Shown in pieces: positions 45,268 to 53,336 of a stretch of 64,000 bases of DNA. The notes beneath the pieces were generated by a model. That model was not told the origin of the DNA. It did not search any database and saw only the letters and a program-made list of their open reading frames with translations. Source of the stretch: Mycobacterium sp. OTB74 (GTDB taxonomy: Bacteria > Actinomycetota > Actinomycetes > Mycobacteriales > Mycobacteriaceae); the NCBI RefSeq assembly GCF_029892685.1, contig NZ_JARXVD010000003.1, forward strand, positions 248,001-312,000, written 5' to 3'. Position 1 is the first letter of the stretch. Every line of letters begins with the position of its first letter. Made by a program: the position numbers and the translations under genes.

Positions 45268-46395
45268 ATGTATTCACAACCCTTGGCCGAGGCGATCGCC
45301 GAGGCCGAGCGTCTGGTCTCGGAGGCCCCGTTCATCGAGTCCGAGGCCGATCTGCTCGAAGGGCTGCAGTACCTGGCCGGCTGTATCGCCGCGTGCACTC
45401 ATGTCGCGTTCGATTACGACAGGGACCACCCGTTCCTGCACAGCGGCACCGGACCATTCACCAAGATGGGCCTGGACAACCCGGACACCATGTACTTCGG
45501 GACCCGGGTACAGCCCGGCCACGAGTATGTCGTTACCGGACGCCGCGGCACCACCACTGACGTCAGCTTCCAACTGCTCGGTGGCGAGTACACCGACGAG
45601 AACGTGCCCGACAGCGAGACCGCTTTCGACGACCGCAAGCTCACCATCGCCGACGACGGCACCTTCGAATGGCGGTTCACCCCGGCCACCCCGTCACAGC
45701 TGGTGATCCGCGAGGTCTACAACGACTGGTCGGCGCAGCGCGGCAGCTTCGCGATCGCCCGCACCGACACCGCCGGCACCGCGCCCGAACCGTTGACCCG
45801 TGAACTGATCGAAAAGCGTTACGCCGTTGCGGGTAAGCAGCTGGTGCAGCGGGTCAAGACCTGGTTGCAGTTCCCCAAGTGGTTCTACGACAACCTGCCG
45901 GTCAACACGCTGACCGCGCCGCGGCTGACCCCGGGTGGTCTGGCCACCCAGTACTCGTCAGTGGGCCACTACGATATGACGCCGGGCCAGGCGATGGTCA
46001 TCACGCTGCCGGTGTCCGACGCGCCATACCTGGGCTTCCAGCTGGGCAGCCTGTGGTACATCTCGCTGGACTACATCAACCACCAGACCTCGCTCAACGG
46101 CACTCAGGCTCAACCGGATCCGGACGGCAACATCCGGATCGTGGTGTCCGAGGCGAATCCCGGCGTCACCAACTGGTGCGAGACTCTGGGCCACGCCAAG
46201 GGTTACCTACAGTTCCGCTGGCAGCGAGTGTCGCGGGAATTGACCGCCGAGGACGGCCCGACATGCGAGATCGTCGATCTCTCCGAAGTCGCCGGCAAGT
46301 TGCCGTACCACGAGCACAACAAGATTTCCGACGAGGACTGGCGGGCTCGAATTGCGCTGCGCCAGAAGCTGATCAATGAAAGGATGGTGGGCTGA
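45268..46395 (+). CDS. DUF1214-domain protein (Rv3531c type)
   Basis: 375 aa, same length as Rv3531c, of unknown function. A mostly beta, soluble protein with the DUF1214 C-terminal domain (about residues 255-345: YISLDYINHQTSLNGTQ, IRIVVSEANPGVTNWCETLG, YLQFRWQRVSRELTAE). KstR-regulated in relatives and probably involved in an uncharacterised steroid step. Start chosen at ATG 45268, because GGAGG ends six bases before it; ATG 45262 directly touches the Shine-Dalgarno and cannot be used efficiently. First gene of a three-gene operon with the SDR two bases after its stop. Confidence 0.85.
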   Translation: MYSQPLAEAIAEAERLVSEAPFIESEADLLEGLQYLAGCIAACTHVAFDYDRDHPFLHSGTGPFTKMGLDNPDTMYFGTRVQPGHEYVVTGRRGTTTDVSFQLLGGEYTDENVPDSETAFDDRKLTIADDGTFEWRFTPATPSQLVIREVYNDWSAQRGSFAIARTDTAGTAPEPLTRELIEKRYAVAGKQLVQRVKTWLQFPKWFYDNLPVNTLTAPRLTPGGLATQYSSVGHYDMTPGQAMVITLPVSDAPYLGFQLGSLWYISLDYINHQTSLNGTQAQPDPDGNIRIVVSEANPGVTNWCETLGHAKGYLQFRWQRVSRELTAEDGPTCEIVDLSEVAGKLPYHEHNKISDEDWRARIALRQKLINERMVG

Positions 46396-46397
46396 GC

Positions 46398-47180
46398 ATG
46401 GCCGGTCTGCTGGATGGCAAGGTCGTGGTGATCAGCGGGGTCGGCCCGGCACTGGGCACCACGCTGGCTCGTCGTTGCGCGGAGAACGGTGCCGACCTGG
46501 TGCTGGCCGCCCGCACGGTTGAGCGCCTCGACGATGTTGCCAAGGAGATCACCGGGCTGGGCCGTCGGGCGTTGTCGGTCGGTACCGATATCACCGACGA
46601 AGAGCAGGTGGCCAACCTGGTGCAGCGCTCTGTCGACGAGTTCGGCAAGGTTGATGTGTTGATCAACAACGCCTTCCGGGTGCCCTCGATGAAGCCGTTC
46701 GCCAACACCACCTACGAGCACATGAAGGATGCCATCGAACTGACGGTGTTCGGTGCACTTCGGATGATCCAGGGCTTCACCCCGGCGCTGGAGTCTTCCA
46801 AAGGCTCTGTCGTGAACGTGAATTCGATGGTGCTTCGGCATTCGCAGGCCAAGTACGGCGCCTACAAGATGGCCAAGTCGGCGCTGCTGGCCATGTCTCA
46901 GACCCTGGCGACCGAGCTGGGTGAGAAGGGCATCCGGGTGAATTCCGTTCTGCCCGGATATATCTGGGGCGGCACGCTGCAGAGCTACTTCCAGCATCAG
47001 GCCGACAAGTACGGCACCACCGTCGAACAGATCTACGATGCCGCAGCAGCCGGCTCGGACCTCAAGCGACTGCCCACCGAGGACGAGGTGGCCTCGGCCA
47101 TCCTGTTCATGGCCAGTGATCTGTCGAGCGGCATCACGGGGCAGACTTTGGATGTCAACTGTGGAGAATACAAAGCATGA
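46398..47180 (+). CDS. SDR-family oxidoreductase (Rv3530c type)
   Basis: 260-aa SDR, with atypical cofactor motif SGVGPALGTTLARRCAENG in place of TGxxxGIG, INNAFRVPSM in place of NNAG, and catalytic YGAYKMAKSA (YxxxK), then NSVLPGYIWGG. The residue changes are characteristic of this Rv3530c-like group and do not imply inactivation. Likely oxidises a hydroxyl on a sterol or its CoA ester, inferred from KstR control. ATG two bases after the DUF1214 gene stop. Confidence 0.87.
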   Translation: MAGLLDGKVVVISGVGPALGTTLARRCAENGADLVLAARTVERLDDVAKEITGLGRRALSVGTDITDEEQVANLVQRSVDEFGKVDVLINNAFRVPSMKPFANTTYEHMKDAIELTVFGALRMIQGFTPALESSKGSVVNVNSMVLRHSQAKYGAYKMAKSALLAMSQTLATELGEKGIRVNSVLPGYIWGGTLQSYFQHQADKYGTTVEQIYDAAAAGSDLKRLPTEDEVASAILFMASDLSSGITGQTLDVNCGEYKA

Positions 47181-47205
47181 CGCGAGTAGTGAAGGTGGAT
47201 CGCGG

Positions 47206-48354
47206 ATGAGCGCGGCGCGTACCAACGTCGGCACCGTCGAGGATCTGCATGCCTCGGCGGTGAAGGCCTGTGGTCTCGACGATTTCGGCTCTGATGACGA
47301 CAACTACATCGAAGCGCTGAGCGTGTTGCTGGAGTCCTATCAGCGCGACGCCGATCTGACCGAGCTCGGAAGCAAGATGCAGCGGTTCTTCACCCGGAAC
47401 GCGCTGGTGGCGCGACTGGTGTCCAACGCCGCATTCAAGCAGTACCCGCAGCATGCCGACGTGCCGATCGAGCGGCCGATCTTCGTCACCGGACTGCCGC
47501 GCACCGGCACCACGGTGATCCACCGGCTGCTCACTGCCGATCCCGCACATCAGGGCCTGGAGATGTGGCTGGCGGAGTTCCCGCAGCCGCGGCCGCCGCG
47601 CGAAACCTGGCCGGACAACCCGGTTTTCAGTGCGCTCGATGCCCGTTTCAAACAGGCGCACGAGGAGAACCCGGACTACACCGGCCTGCATTTCATGACC
47701 GCCGACGAGGTCGAGGAATGCTGGCAGCTGCTGCGCCAGTCCCTGCATTCGGTGTCCTACGAAACGCTTGCGCATGTGCCCACGTATTCGCAGTGGTTGG
47801 CCCGTCAGGACTGGACCAAGTCGTATCAGCGGCACCGGAAAAACCTGCAGTTGATCGGGTTGAACGAGCCGGAAAAGCGTTGGGTGCTCAAAAATCCCAG
47901 CCACCTGTTCGCGCTGGATGCGTTGTTCCAGGTGTATCCTGACGCGCTCGTGGTCCAATGCCACCGGCCGGCCGAGACCATCATGGCATCGATGTGTTCG
48001 CTGGCCCAGCACACCACTGCAGGTTGGTCGAACACGTTCTCCGGCAAGGTGATCGGCGAAGACTCGCTGGAGACCTGGTCGCGCGGGCTGGAGTTGTTCA
48101 ATGCAGAACGGGCCGATCATGACCCCAAGCAGTTCTGCGATGTGGACTACTTCGAGTTCATCAAGGACCCGGTCGGTGCCGTCGAGGGCATCTACCGCAC
48201 GTTCGATCTGGAATTCACCGACGCTGCGCGCCAGGCGATTTCGGAAAGTCATACCGCAAGCCAGGAGGGACCGCGGGCGCCCAAGCACACCTACTCGTTG
48301 GCCGACTACGGCCTGACCGAGGATCAGGTCAAGGATCGCTTCGCCAACTTGTAG
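47206..48354 (+). CDS. Sulfotransferase-family protein (Rv3529c type)
   Basis: 382-aa PAPS-dependent sulfotransferase fold. 5'-phosphosulfate loop FVTGLPRTGTTVIHRLL (about residue 95), 3'-phosphate-type segment VVQCHRPAETIMASMCSL (about residue 250) and KNPSHLFALDALF. Probably transfers sulfate to a hydroxyl-containing small molecule or lipid; the acceptor is unknown, and a sterol or sterol-derived acceptor is suggested by the KstR context. Start ATG at 47206 with GAAGGTGG before it; an open frame upstream overlaps the SDR. Last gene of the operon, followed by a 21-bp stem terminator. Confidence 0.87.
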   Translation: MSAARTNVGTVEDLHASAVKACGLDDFGSDDDNYIEALSVLLESYQRDADLTELGSKMQRFFTRNALVARLVSNAAFKQYPQHADVPIERPIFVTGLPRTGTTVIHRLLTADPAHQGLEMWLAEFPQPRPPRETWPDNPVFSALDARFKQAHEENPDYTGLHFMTADEVEECWQLLRQSLHSVSYETLAHVPTYSQWLARQDWTKSYQRHRKNLQLIGLNEPEKRWVLKNPSHLFALDALFQVYPDALVVQCHRPAETIMASMCSLAQHTTAGWSNTFSGKVIGEDSLETWSRGLELFNAERADHDPKQFCDVDYFEFIKDPVGAVEGIYRTFDLEFTDAARQAISESHTASQEGPRAPKHTYSLADYGLTEDQVKDRFANL

Positions 48355-48359
48355 TTGCT

Positions 48360-48415
48360 GAACAGACACATATGTCCCCGACACGCCGAGCGTGCGGGGA
48401 CATATGTGTCTGTTC
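48360..48415. terminator. 21-bp perfect stem between convergent transcripts
   Basis: GAACAGACACATATGTCCCC plus one G pairs with its exact complement at 48395-48415 across a loop that itself holds a small CACGC stem. It lies 5 bases past the sulfotransferase stop and 30 bases from the end of the convergent small gene. Confidence 0.85.
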
Positions 48416-48445
48416 GCGAGGGGTGGTGCCCCAGCTCGCGAAAAC

Positions 48446-48925
48446 TCAGCCGTCGCCAGGGGAGGGGGTACTGGAGAACTCCTCCAGACACCCCTCGGCG
48501 ACCGCATGCTTGATGCTGTCAGACATCCGTGGGCAGGACCGGCTACGACTGGGATCGCCACCGCTGGCCCGGATCTCGCCGAAGTACGCGCAGCGGTCCA
48601 TCGCAGATGAATTCCATTGCACCGCAGTATGTTCGGGCCCCAACTTCTTCACCGAAACCGTGCCATGGCAGAACCGGCAGGACACCGGTGCCAGGCCGGC
48701 GGTCAGATAGCGAGTGCGATCAGCCTCGGTAGCAGCGTGCACTGCGGCTGCCCGTGCTGGTTCGGAAGCGAAATCTGGTGCCTTGGACCATGATCCCGAA
48801 GTCGGGGTGTCTGACACAACGTGGTCGTGCACCCCGTCGTCCTCGGCATGCCCCAACAGCTGCAGCATCGAGCGGGCCAGACGCTCGGCATCTGGCGTCT
48901 GGGCCCGCTCGTCATGCTGGGTCAT
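48446..48925 (-). CDS. Small cysteine-containing partner of kshA (Rv3527 type)
   Basis: 159-aa protein of unknown function, corresponding in place to Rv3527. Helical N-terminus (AERLARSMLQLLGHAEDDG), then a conserved core SCRFCHGTVSVKKLGPEHTA and CAYFGEIRASGGD, then SCPRMSDSIKHAVAEGCLEEF. The cysteines (CRFC, CAYF, SCPR, GC) could bind iron-sulfur or zinc. The ATG overlaps the kshA stop by one base (TGATG), so it is translated with the oxygenase; a role in KshA assembly or electron transfer is an inference. Confidence 0.75.
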   Translation of the reverse strand: MTQHDERAQTPDAERLARSMLQLLGHAEDDGVHDHVVSDTPTSGSWSKAPDFASEPARAAAVHAATEADRTRYLTAGLAPVSCRFCHGTVSVKKLGPEHTAVQWNSSAMDRCAYFGEIRASGGDPSRSRSCPRMSDSIKHAVAEGCLEEFSSTPSPGDG

Positions 48926-50082
48926 CAGCTGGACTGCTCCGCAGATTCTTTCTCTTCAGCTTGCCGCTGCAGGTTCTGCTCGACCTCGACGTGCCACTTC
49001 TCGTTGGCCGCGGTGGTGTCGATCTCCAGCTCGAACCGGTCGGTCATGTCCGGGGTGACGTCCGCGACGTCGACGTAGAACTGCTGGTACCAGCGGCGCA
49101 TCTGGTAGACGGCGCCGTCCTCTTCCACCAGAAGCGGGTTGTCGATGCGGGTCTTGTGCTTCCAGATCTCGACGTCCTGCAGGAAGCCCATGGACACGCC
49201 CTCGGTGAAGGCCTTGGAGAGCTTGTCGGTGGTCTTCTCGTCCATGCCCTTCGGCTTTTCGACGATGACGCCCCACTGCAGCATGAACGAGTTCTGATCC
49301 ACCGGGTAGTGGCAGTTGATCAGGATCGACTCGGCCTTGAAACCGCTGTAGTTGTTGTGGAGCCAGTTGATCATGAACGACGGGCCGAAGTACGACGCCT
49401 CGGAATCCAGGTGCGATTCGCCGTACTGCGTGCCCATGCCGCCGATGTCCTGGCGGCCCACGTTATGCAGGTACTGCGAGGCGATGTGACCCTCGAAGAC
49501 GTTCTTGAAGTACGTCGGCAGACCGAAGTGGATGTAGAAGAAGTGCGCCATGTCGGTGACGTTGTCGATGATCTCGCGGCAGTTGCTGCCCTCGATCAGC
49601 AGCGAGTTCCACCGCCACTCGGTCCACTCGTCACTGGCCGACTCTGGGATCTCCGGAATCCGAACCTCGGGCTGCGGCTCGTTGCCCTCGTGGTCGTGCC
49701 AGACAAACAGCAGTCCGCCGCGAACGTCGGTGTGCCAGGCGCGCGTGCGGGCCAGGCGTGGGGTGCGCTTGGCGTACGGCACCAGCTTGCACTTGCCGTC
49801 ACCGCCCCAGCGCCAGTCGTGGAACGGGCAGGCGACCTCGTCACCTTTGATGGTGCCCTGCGACAGATCGCCGCCCATGTGCCGGCAGTAACCGTCGAGG
49901 ATCTTCACTTCGCCCTGCGAGTCGGCGAACACCACCAGCTTGGTGCCGAATGCCTGGATCGAGTGCGGCTTGCCGTCCAGGAAGTCCTGCACCGGGCCCA
50001 GGCAGTGCCAGCCACGGGCATACCGGTCCGGCAGCGCGCCGGTATCAATCTCGCGAACTCCCGCGGTTTCGGTGCTCACCAT
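48925..50082 (-). CDS. kshA: KshA, 3-ketosteroid 9-alpha-hydroxylase oxygenase
   Basis: Rieske oxygenase that hydroxylates C9 of ADD-type steroids; combined with KstD activity this opens ring B. 385 aa. Rieske ligands Cys66-x-His68 (GYCRHMGGD) and Cys85-x2-His88 (ACPFHDW); mononuclear iron site in NVTDMAHFFYIH (Asp177, His180, His185). The reductase partner kshB is not in this window. ATG 50082 and the next codon GTG 50079 are both possible; GGGAGG is only two bases from the ATG, so the GTG has better spacing. An exact KstR site sits 27 bases upstream. Confidence 0.94.
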   Translation of the reverse strand: MVSTETAGVREIDTGALPDRYARGWHCLGPVQDFLDGKPHSIQAFGTKLVVFADSQGEVKILDGYCRHMGGDLSQGTIKGDEVACPFHDWRWGGDGKCKLVPYAKRTPRLARTRAWHTDVRGGLLFVWHDHEGNEPQPEVRIPEIPESASDEWTEWRWNSLLIEGSNCREIIDNVTDMAHFFYIHFGLPTYFKNVFEGHIASQYLHNVGRQDIGGMGTQYGESHLDSEASYFGPSFMINWLHNNYSGFKAESILINCHYPVDQNSFMLQWGVIVEKPKGMDEKTTDKLSKAFTEGVSMGFLQDVEIWKHKTRIDNPLLVEEDGAVYQMRRWYQQFYVDVADVTPDMTDRFELEIDTTAANEKWHVEVEQNLQRQAEEKESAEQSS

Positions 50083-50108
50083 GGCCTCCCAAATCTGTGC
50101 CTACTAAC

Positions 50109-50122
50109 TAGAACACGTTACA
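50109..50122. promoter_or_regulatory. KstR operator of kshA
   Basis: TAGAACACGTTACA matches TnnAACnnGTTnnA exactly. It is 27 bases upstream of kshA; the plus-strand secreted gene at 50271 is divergent and could also be affected. Confidence 0.92.
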
Positions 50123-50270
50123 GTTTTTGGGGCCTGACGCGCAACGCAAACGTCTCTACCTGCGACATATCAGGCTCATTCTCACTACGAGAGCAGCGCC
50201 GAGACTGCCTTGTGCACCAATTTTCGCCGATCTCTGACACACATGCGCACCTTCGGCCAACACTGGGCGC

Positions 50271-50792
50271 ATGAAGCTCACGGTCTGTGCGGTCGCGGCG
50301 GTTCTGGCCGCCAGCGGTGGCGCGGTGGCTCAAGCGGCACCGCCAAACTTCCCGGACTTGCAGAATTTCGTCGTCGTGACCGCGTCGCACCAGGACACGT
50401 TTCAGAGCGGTATCCAACAAATGGTGACGTTCTCGACCCCGGACGGTGTGCGCTGCGGCATCCGCGCGCTGGGTGGGGTGGGGCCGACGGTGCGTTGTTA
50501 CGGCCCGGTGCCTGGCCTCCAGGACGTCCCGGTCACCACCGATGCCAACGCCAAGTCTTCCTGCGATTTCGGCATGGCGCAGCTACGCTCGGCCAACCCC
50601 GGTGTGCTGAGCAACTACCGCGGTGACTGCCCGGACGACCTCGCGGACGCCGCGCCGCTGGCGCCGGGACAGAAGGTGCGGCTGGCGACGACCATTTGCG
50701 GCGTCGCGGAAGGCAATGTCACCGCCTGTATCGACAGCACCAACGGCGGTCACGGATTCGTCCTGCAACCCTCGGGGTCCTGGACGTTCTGA
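50271..50792 (+). CDS. Small secreted protein of unknown function
   Basis: 173 aa with a Sec signal peptide (MKLTVCAVAAVLAASGGAVA, cleavage at AQA-AP), so mature protein is about 151 aa and exported. Four or five mature cysteines (VRCGIRA, VRCYGPV, SSCDFGM, GDCPDDL, TTICGVA and TACIDST) likely form disulfides. There is no lipobox. The fold is unrecognised; such disulfide-rich secreted proteins recur next to steroid clusters in mycobacteria only by position, and I see no KstR link except proximity to the kshA operator. Confidence 0.72.
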   Translation: MKLTVCAVAAVLAASGGAVAQAAPPNFPDLQNFVVVTASHQDTFQSGIQQMVTFSTPDGVRCGIRALGGVGPTVRCYGPVPGLQDVPVTTDANAKSSCDFGMAQLRSANPGVLSNYRGDCPDDLADAAPLAPGQKVRLATTICGVAEGNVTACIDSTNGGHGFVLQPSGSWTF

Positions 50793-50874
50793 CGGTTCCC
50801 TCAGCGCGCCGAGATCGACGTCTTGGCCGCTCTTACTCGTACTTTCGGCCCGTTTGTCCGCGTTTGGGCGGAAG

Positions 50875-51270
50875 TTAGCGCGGGGGTTCCCAGTAGGCGC
50901 GCAGTGCCAGCATCTGCCCGGCCTCGTTCACCCGATAGGTGAACACCCCTTCGGTGACGACCTGGTGCTCACCGAAGGTGATGACGATATTGCCGACGTT
51001 GGCTTCCTCGTCACCGCACTGGTAGGTGGTCAGGAAGTTGAACTCGAGCTTGTCGGTCGGGGCAATCGCCTTGTCCCAGAAGGCCGCGATGGCCTCCTTG
51101 CCCCGGTGGCCTTTGCCCTCAGGATCCAGAAAGGACGGTCCGATCGGGTCCTGCACGACGGCGTCGTCGGCGAAAACCGCCAGCCAGGCCTCTTTGTCTC
51201 GCGCCGCCACTGCGTCGCGAGATCGCTTGCCGGCCAGGTGAGCTGGGTGGTCCGGATCGGTGACGCTCAT
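50875..51270 (-). CDS. SnoaL/ketosteroid-isomerase-like NTF2-fold protein (Rv0760c type)
   Basis: 131-aa NTF2-fold protein close to M. tuberculosis Rv0760c, a steroid-binding ketosteroid isomerase homologue. Shared segment: WLAVFADDAVVQDPIGPSFL with the aspartate in the active-site position (about residue 41), and GVFTYRVNEAG near the end. It may isomerise or bind 3-keto-steroids. The start ATG at 51270 lies one base after the stop of the LLM gene (longer frame rejected as it overlaps that gene). Last gene of DUF35-ltp4-ltp3-LLM-KSI, hence KstR-controlled. Confidence 0.83.
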   Translation of the reverse strand: MSVTDPDHPAHLAGKRSRDAVAARDKEAWLAVFADDAVVQDPIGPSFLDPEGKGHRGKEAIAAFWDKAIAPTDKLEFNFLTTYQCGDEEANVGNIVITFGEHQVVTEGVFTYRVNEAGQMLALRAYWEPPR

Positions 51271-51271
51271 G

Positions 51272-52159
51272 TCAGTCCTGCCAGCCGGAGTGAATGTGGA
51301 CGTCGGCGTACCGCTTGAGCGAATCCTTCTTCTTCTCGACCGGCGCATCGAACGCCAGGCCGTCGAAGATCCATGGGATGACGATGTTGTCCGTGACACC
51401 GGCCGCTGCCAGCTCGCGGTGCCCGTCCACGCCGAACTTGTCGATGCAGACCGCCTGGATCTCGAAAGGCACGTCAGCCCGGCCGTATTCGGTACGCAGC
51501 TTGTCCAGCTGGGTGACGGTGTCGGCGAGCTGGGCGCACGTCATCATGGCGCTGGTCCAGCCGTCACTGACCTTGGCGGCCCGCTTGAGCGCTACGTCGG
51601 TGTGCCCACCGACATAGAACGGAACCGGCTGCGACGGTGCCGGACTCATCTGCAGGCGCTCGAAATCGTAGAACTTGCCATGGAATTCGACCATTCCGCC
51701 GCCCAGAACGAGCTTGATGACCTCGATCATCTCGTCGACCCGAGCGCCGCGCTTGGCGTACGGCTGGCCGCACCACTCGAATTCTTCAGGAGCCCAGCCG
51801 ATTCCGACACCAAAGCCGAAGCGGTTGCCGGTCAGGTTGGCTACCGAGCCAACCTGTCGGGCCAGCAGCAGCGGGTTGCGTGAACCTAGCTTCATCACGT
51901 TGGTGTAGAAGCGGATCTTGCTGGTCACCGCGCCCATCGCCGCGGCGGCGATGAGCGGATCGGCCCACGGGGTCTCGGCATTCCACATCCGCGAACCATC
52001 CGGTGTGTACGGATAGTCCGCGGCCTGCTTCTCCATGTAGAACAGCGAGTCCGGCAGCGCGACCGCGTCGAAGCCGACTTCCTCTGCGGTCTTGGCGATC
52101 TCGATGATGTCCTCGATCGGACCCATCGCCACACTGACGGTGTACTTCATCTTGGTCAT
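51272..52159 (-). CDS. LLM-class F420-dependent oxidoreductase
   Basis: 295-aa luciferase-like TIM-barrel oxidoreductase, with MKYTVSVAMGPIEDIIEIAK, the F420-type ALPDSLFY and GVGIGWAPEEFEW, ARQVGSVANLTGNRFGFGV. Likely uses F420H2 to reduce or oxidise a steroid-derived substrate; substrate unknown. Start ATG at 52159 is five bases past the ltp3 stop. It is inserted with the KSI-like gene at the distal end of the ltp operon, where M. tuberculosis has Rv3524. Confidence 0.84.
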   Translation of the reverse strand: MTKMKYTVSVAMGPIEDIIEIAKTAEEVGFDAVALPDSLFYMEKQAADYPYTPDGSRMWNAETPWADPLIAAAAMGAVTSKIRFYTNVMKLGSRNPLLLARQVGSVANLTGNRFGFGVGIGWAPEEFEWCGQPYAKRGARVDEMIEVIKLVLGGGMVEFHGKFYDFERLQMSPAPSQPVPFYVGGHTDVALKRAAKVSDGWTSAMMTCAQLADTVTQLDKLRTEYGRADVPFEIQAVCIDKFGVDGHRELAAAGVTDNIVIPWIFDGLAFDAPVEKKKDSLKRYADVHIHSGWQD

Positions 52160-52163
52160 GGCG

Positions 52164-53336
52164 TTACCCGGCCGGCTTGTCGCTGCAGACCACCCACATC
52201 GAGTAGTACTGCGCGCCACCGCCATACGCGTGGCCCAGGGCCTTGCGGGCGCCCTCGACCTGGTGGTCGCCGGCCTTGCCCATCACCTGGATTGCGGACT
52301 CGGCGAACCGGATCATGCCGGATGCGCCGATCGGGTTAGAACTCAGCACTCCGCCGGAGGCATTGAACGGGATCTTGCCACCGATCGCGGTCTCGCCGGC
52401 CTGCGTCAGCTTCCAGCCTTCGCCCTCGGGCGCGAAGCCCAGGTTCTCCAGCCACATGGGCTCGTACCAGGAGAACGGCACATACACCTCGGCGCAATCG
52501 ATTTCGTCGATCGGGCTGGTGATGCCGGCGGCCTTCCACAGCGCCGCCGCTGCGTCGCGGCCCGCCTGCGGATTCACCTGGTCGCGGCCGGAGTAGGCCA
52601 GTGGTTCGGTGCGCAGCGAGGTGGCGTGAATCCAGGCCACGGGATGTCCCTCGGCAACGCGAGCGTCGGCGACTTCCTCGTTGCCGATGACCATTGCGGC
52701 GGCACCGTCCGAAGACGGGCACGTCTCATCGAAACGGATGGGATCCCACAGCATCTGGGACGCCATCACCTTCTCGAGCGTGATGTCCGGCTGGTGCAGG
52801 TGAGCGAGCGGGTTCTTGGCGCCGTTGAGCCTGTCCTTCACTGCGACCATGGCGCCGATGTTGTTCGGCGCACCAGAGCGGCGGATGTAGGCCCGTACGT
52901 GCGGCGCGAAGTAGCCACCCGCGCCCGCGCCCACCGGTTTGGTGAACGGCACGGGAATGGACAACGCCCACATGGCATTCGACTCGGACTGCTTCTCCCA
53001 AGCCATGGTCAGCACTCGGCGGTACTTGCCCGACTTGACCAGGCTGGCCGCGACGATCGCGGTCGAGCCACCCACCGAACCGGCGGTGTGCACGCGGATC
53101 AGCGGCTTGTTGGTGGCTCCGGTGGCATCGGCCATAAACAACTCGGGCATCATGACGCCCTCGAAGAAGTCCGGTGCCTTACCGACCACGACGGCGTCGA
53201 TGTCGGCCATGGTGCACCCGGAGTCGGCGAGCGCCCGGTCTATGGCCTCACGGACCAGGCCGTTCATCGAGACGTCGGTGCGCTTGGCGACGTACTTGGT
53301 CTGCCCGGTACCGAGTACGGCGGCTTTGTTCGACAT
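52164..53336 (-). CDS. ltp3: Ltp3, thiolase-fold lipid-transfer-type protein
   Basis: 390-aa SCP-x/thiolase-like protein, related to Ltp2 and matched to Rv3523. Recognisable parts: VVVGKAPDFFEGVMMPELF, VHTAGSVGGSTAIVAASLV, and ASGGVLSSNPIGASGMIRFAES (the His-Gly region of thiolases replaced). It acts as aldolase or thiolase on side chains, perhaps of C24-branched sterols; which substrate it prefers is not shown. Stop TGA is followed five bases later by the LLM start; its ATG overlaps the ltp4 stop by one base (TAATG). Confidence 0.88.
   Translation of the reverse strand: MSNKAAVLGTGQTKYVAKRTDVSMNGLVREAIDRALADSGCTMADIDAVVVGKAPDFFEGVMMPELFMADATGATNKPLIRVHTAGSVGGSTAIVAASLVKSGKYRRVLTMAWEKQSESNAMWALSIPVPFTKPVGAGAGGYFAPHVRAYIRRSGAPNNIGAMVAVKDRLNGAKNPLAHLHQPDITLEKVMASQMLWDPIRFDETCPSSDGAAAMVIGNEEVADARVAEGHPVAWIHATSLRTEPLAYSGRDQVNPQAGRDAAAALWKAAGITSPIDEIDCAEVYVPFSWYEPMWLENLGFAPEGEGWKLTQAGETAIGGKIPFNASGGVLSSNPIGASGMIRFAESAIQVMGKAGDHQVEGARKALGHAYGGGAQYYSMWVVCSDKPAG

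Noticed and set aside
46398..47180. Inactive SDR because NNAG and TGxxxGIG are altered
   Set aside because: The Rv3530c-like group shows these changes as a rule, and the YxxxK catalytic pair is intact.
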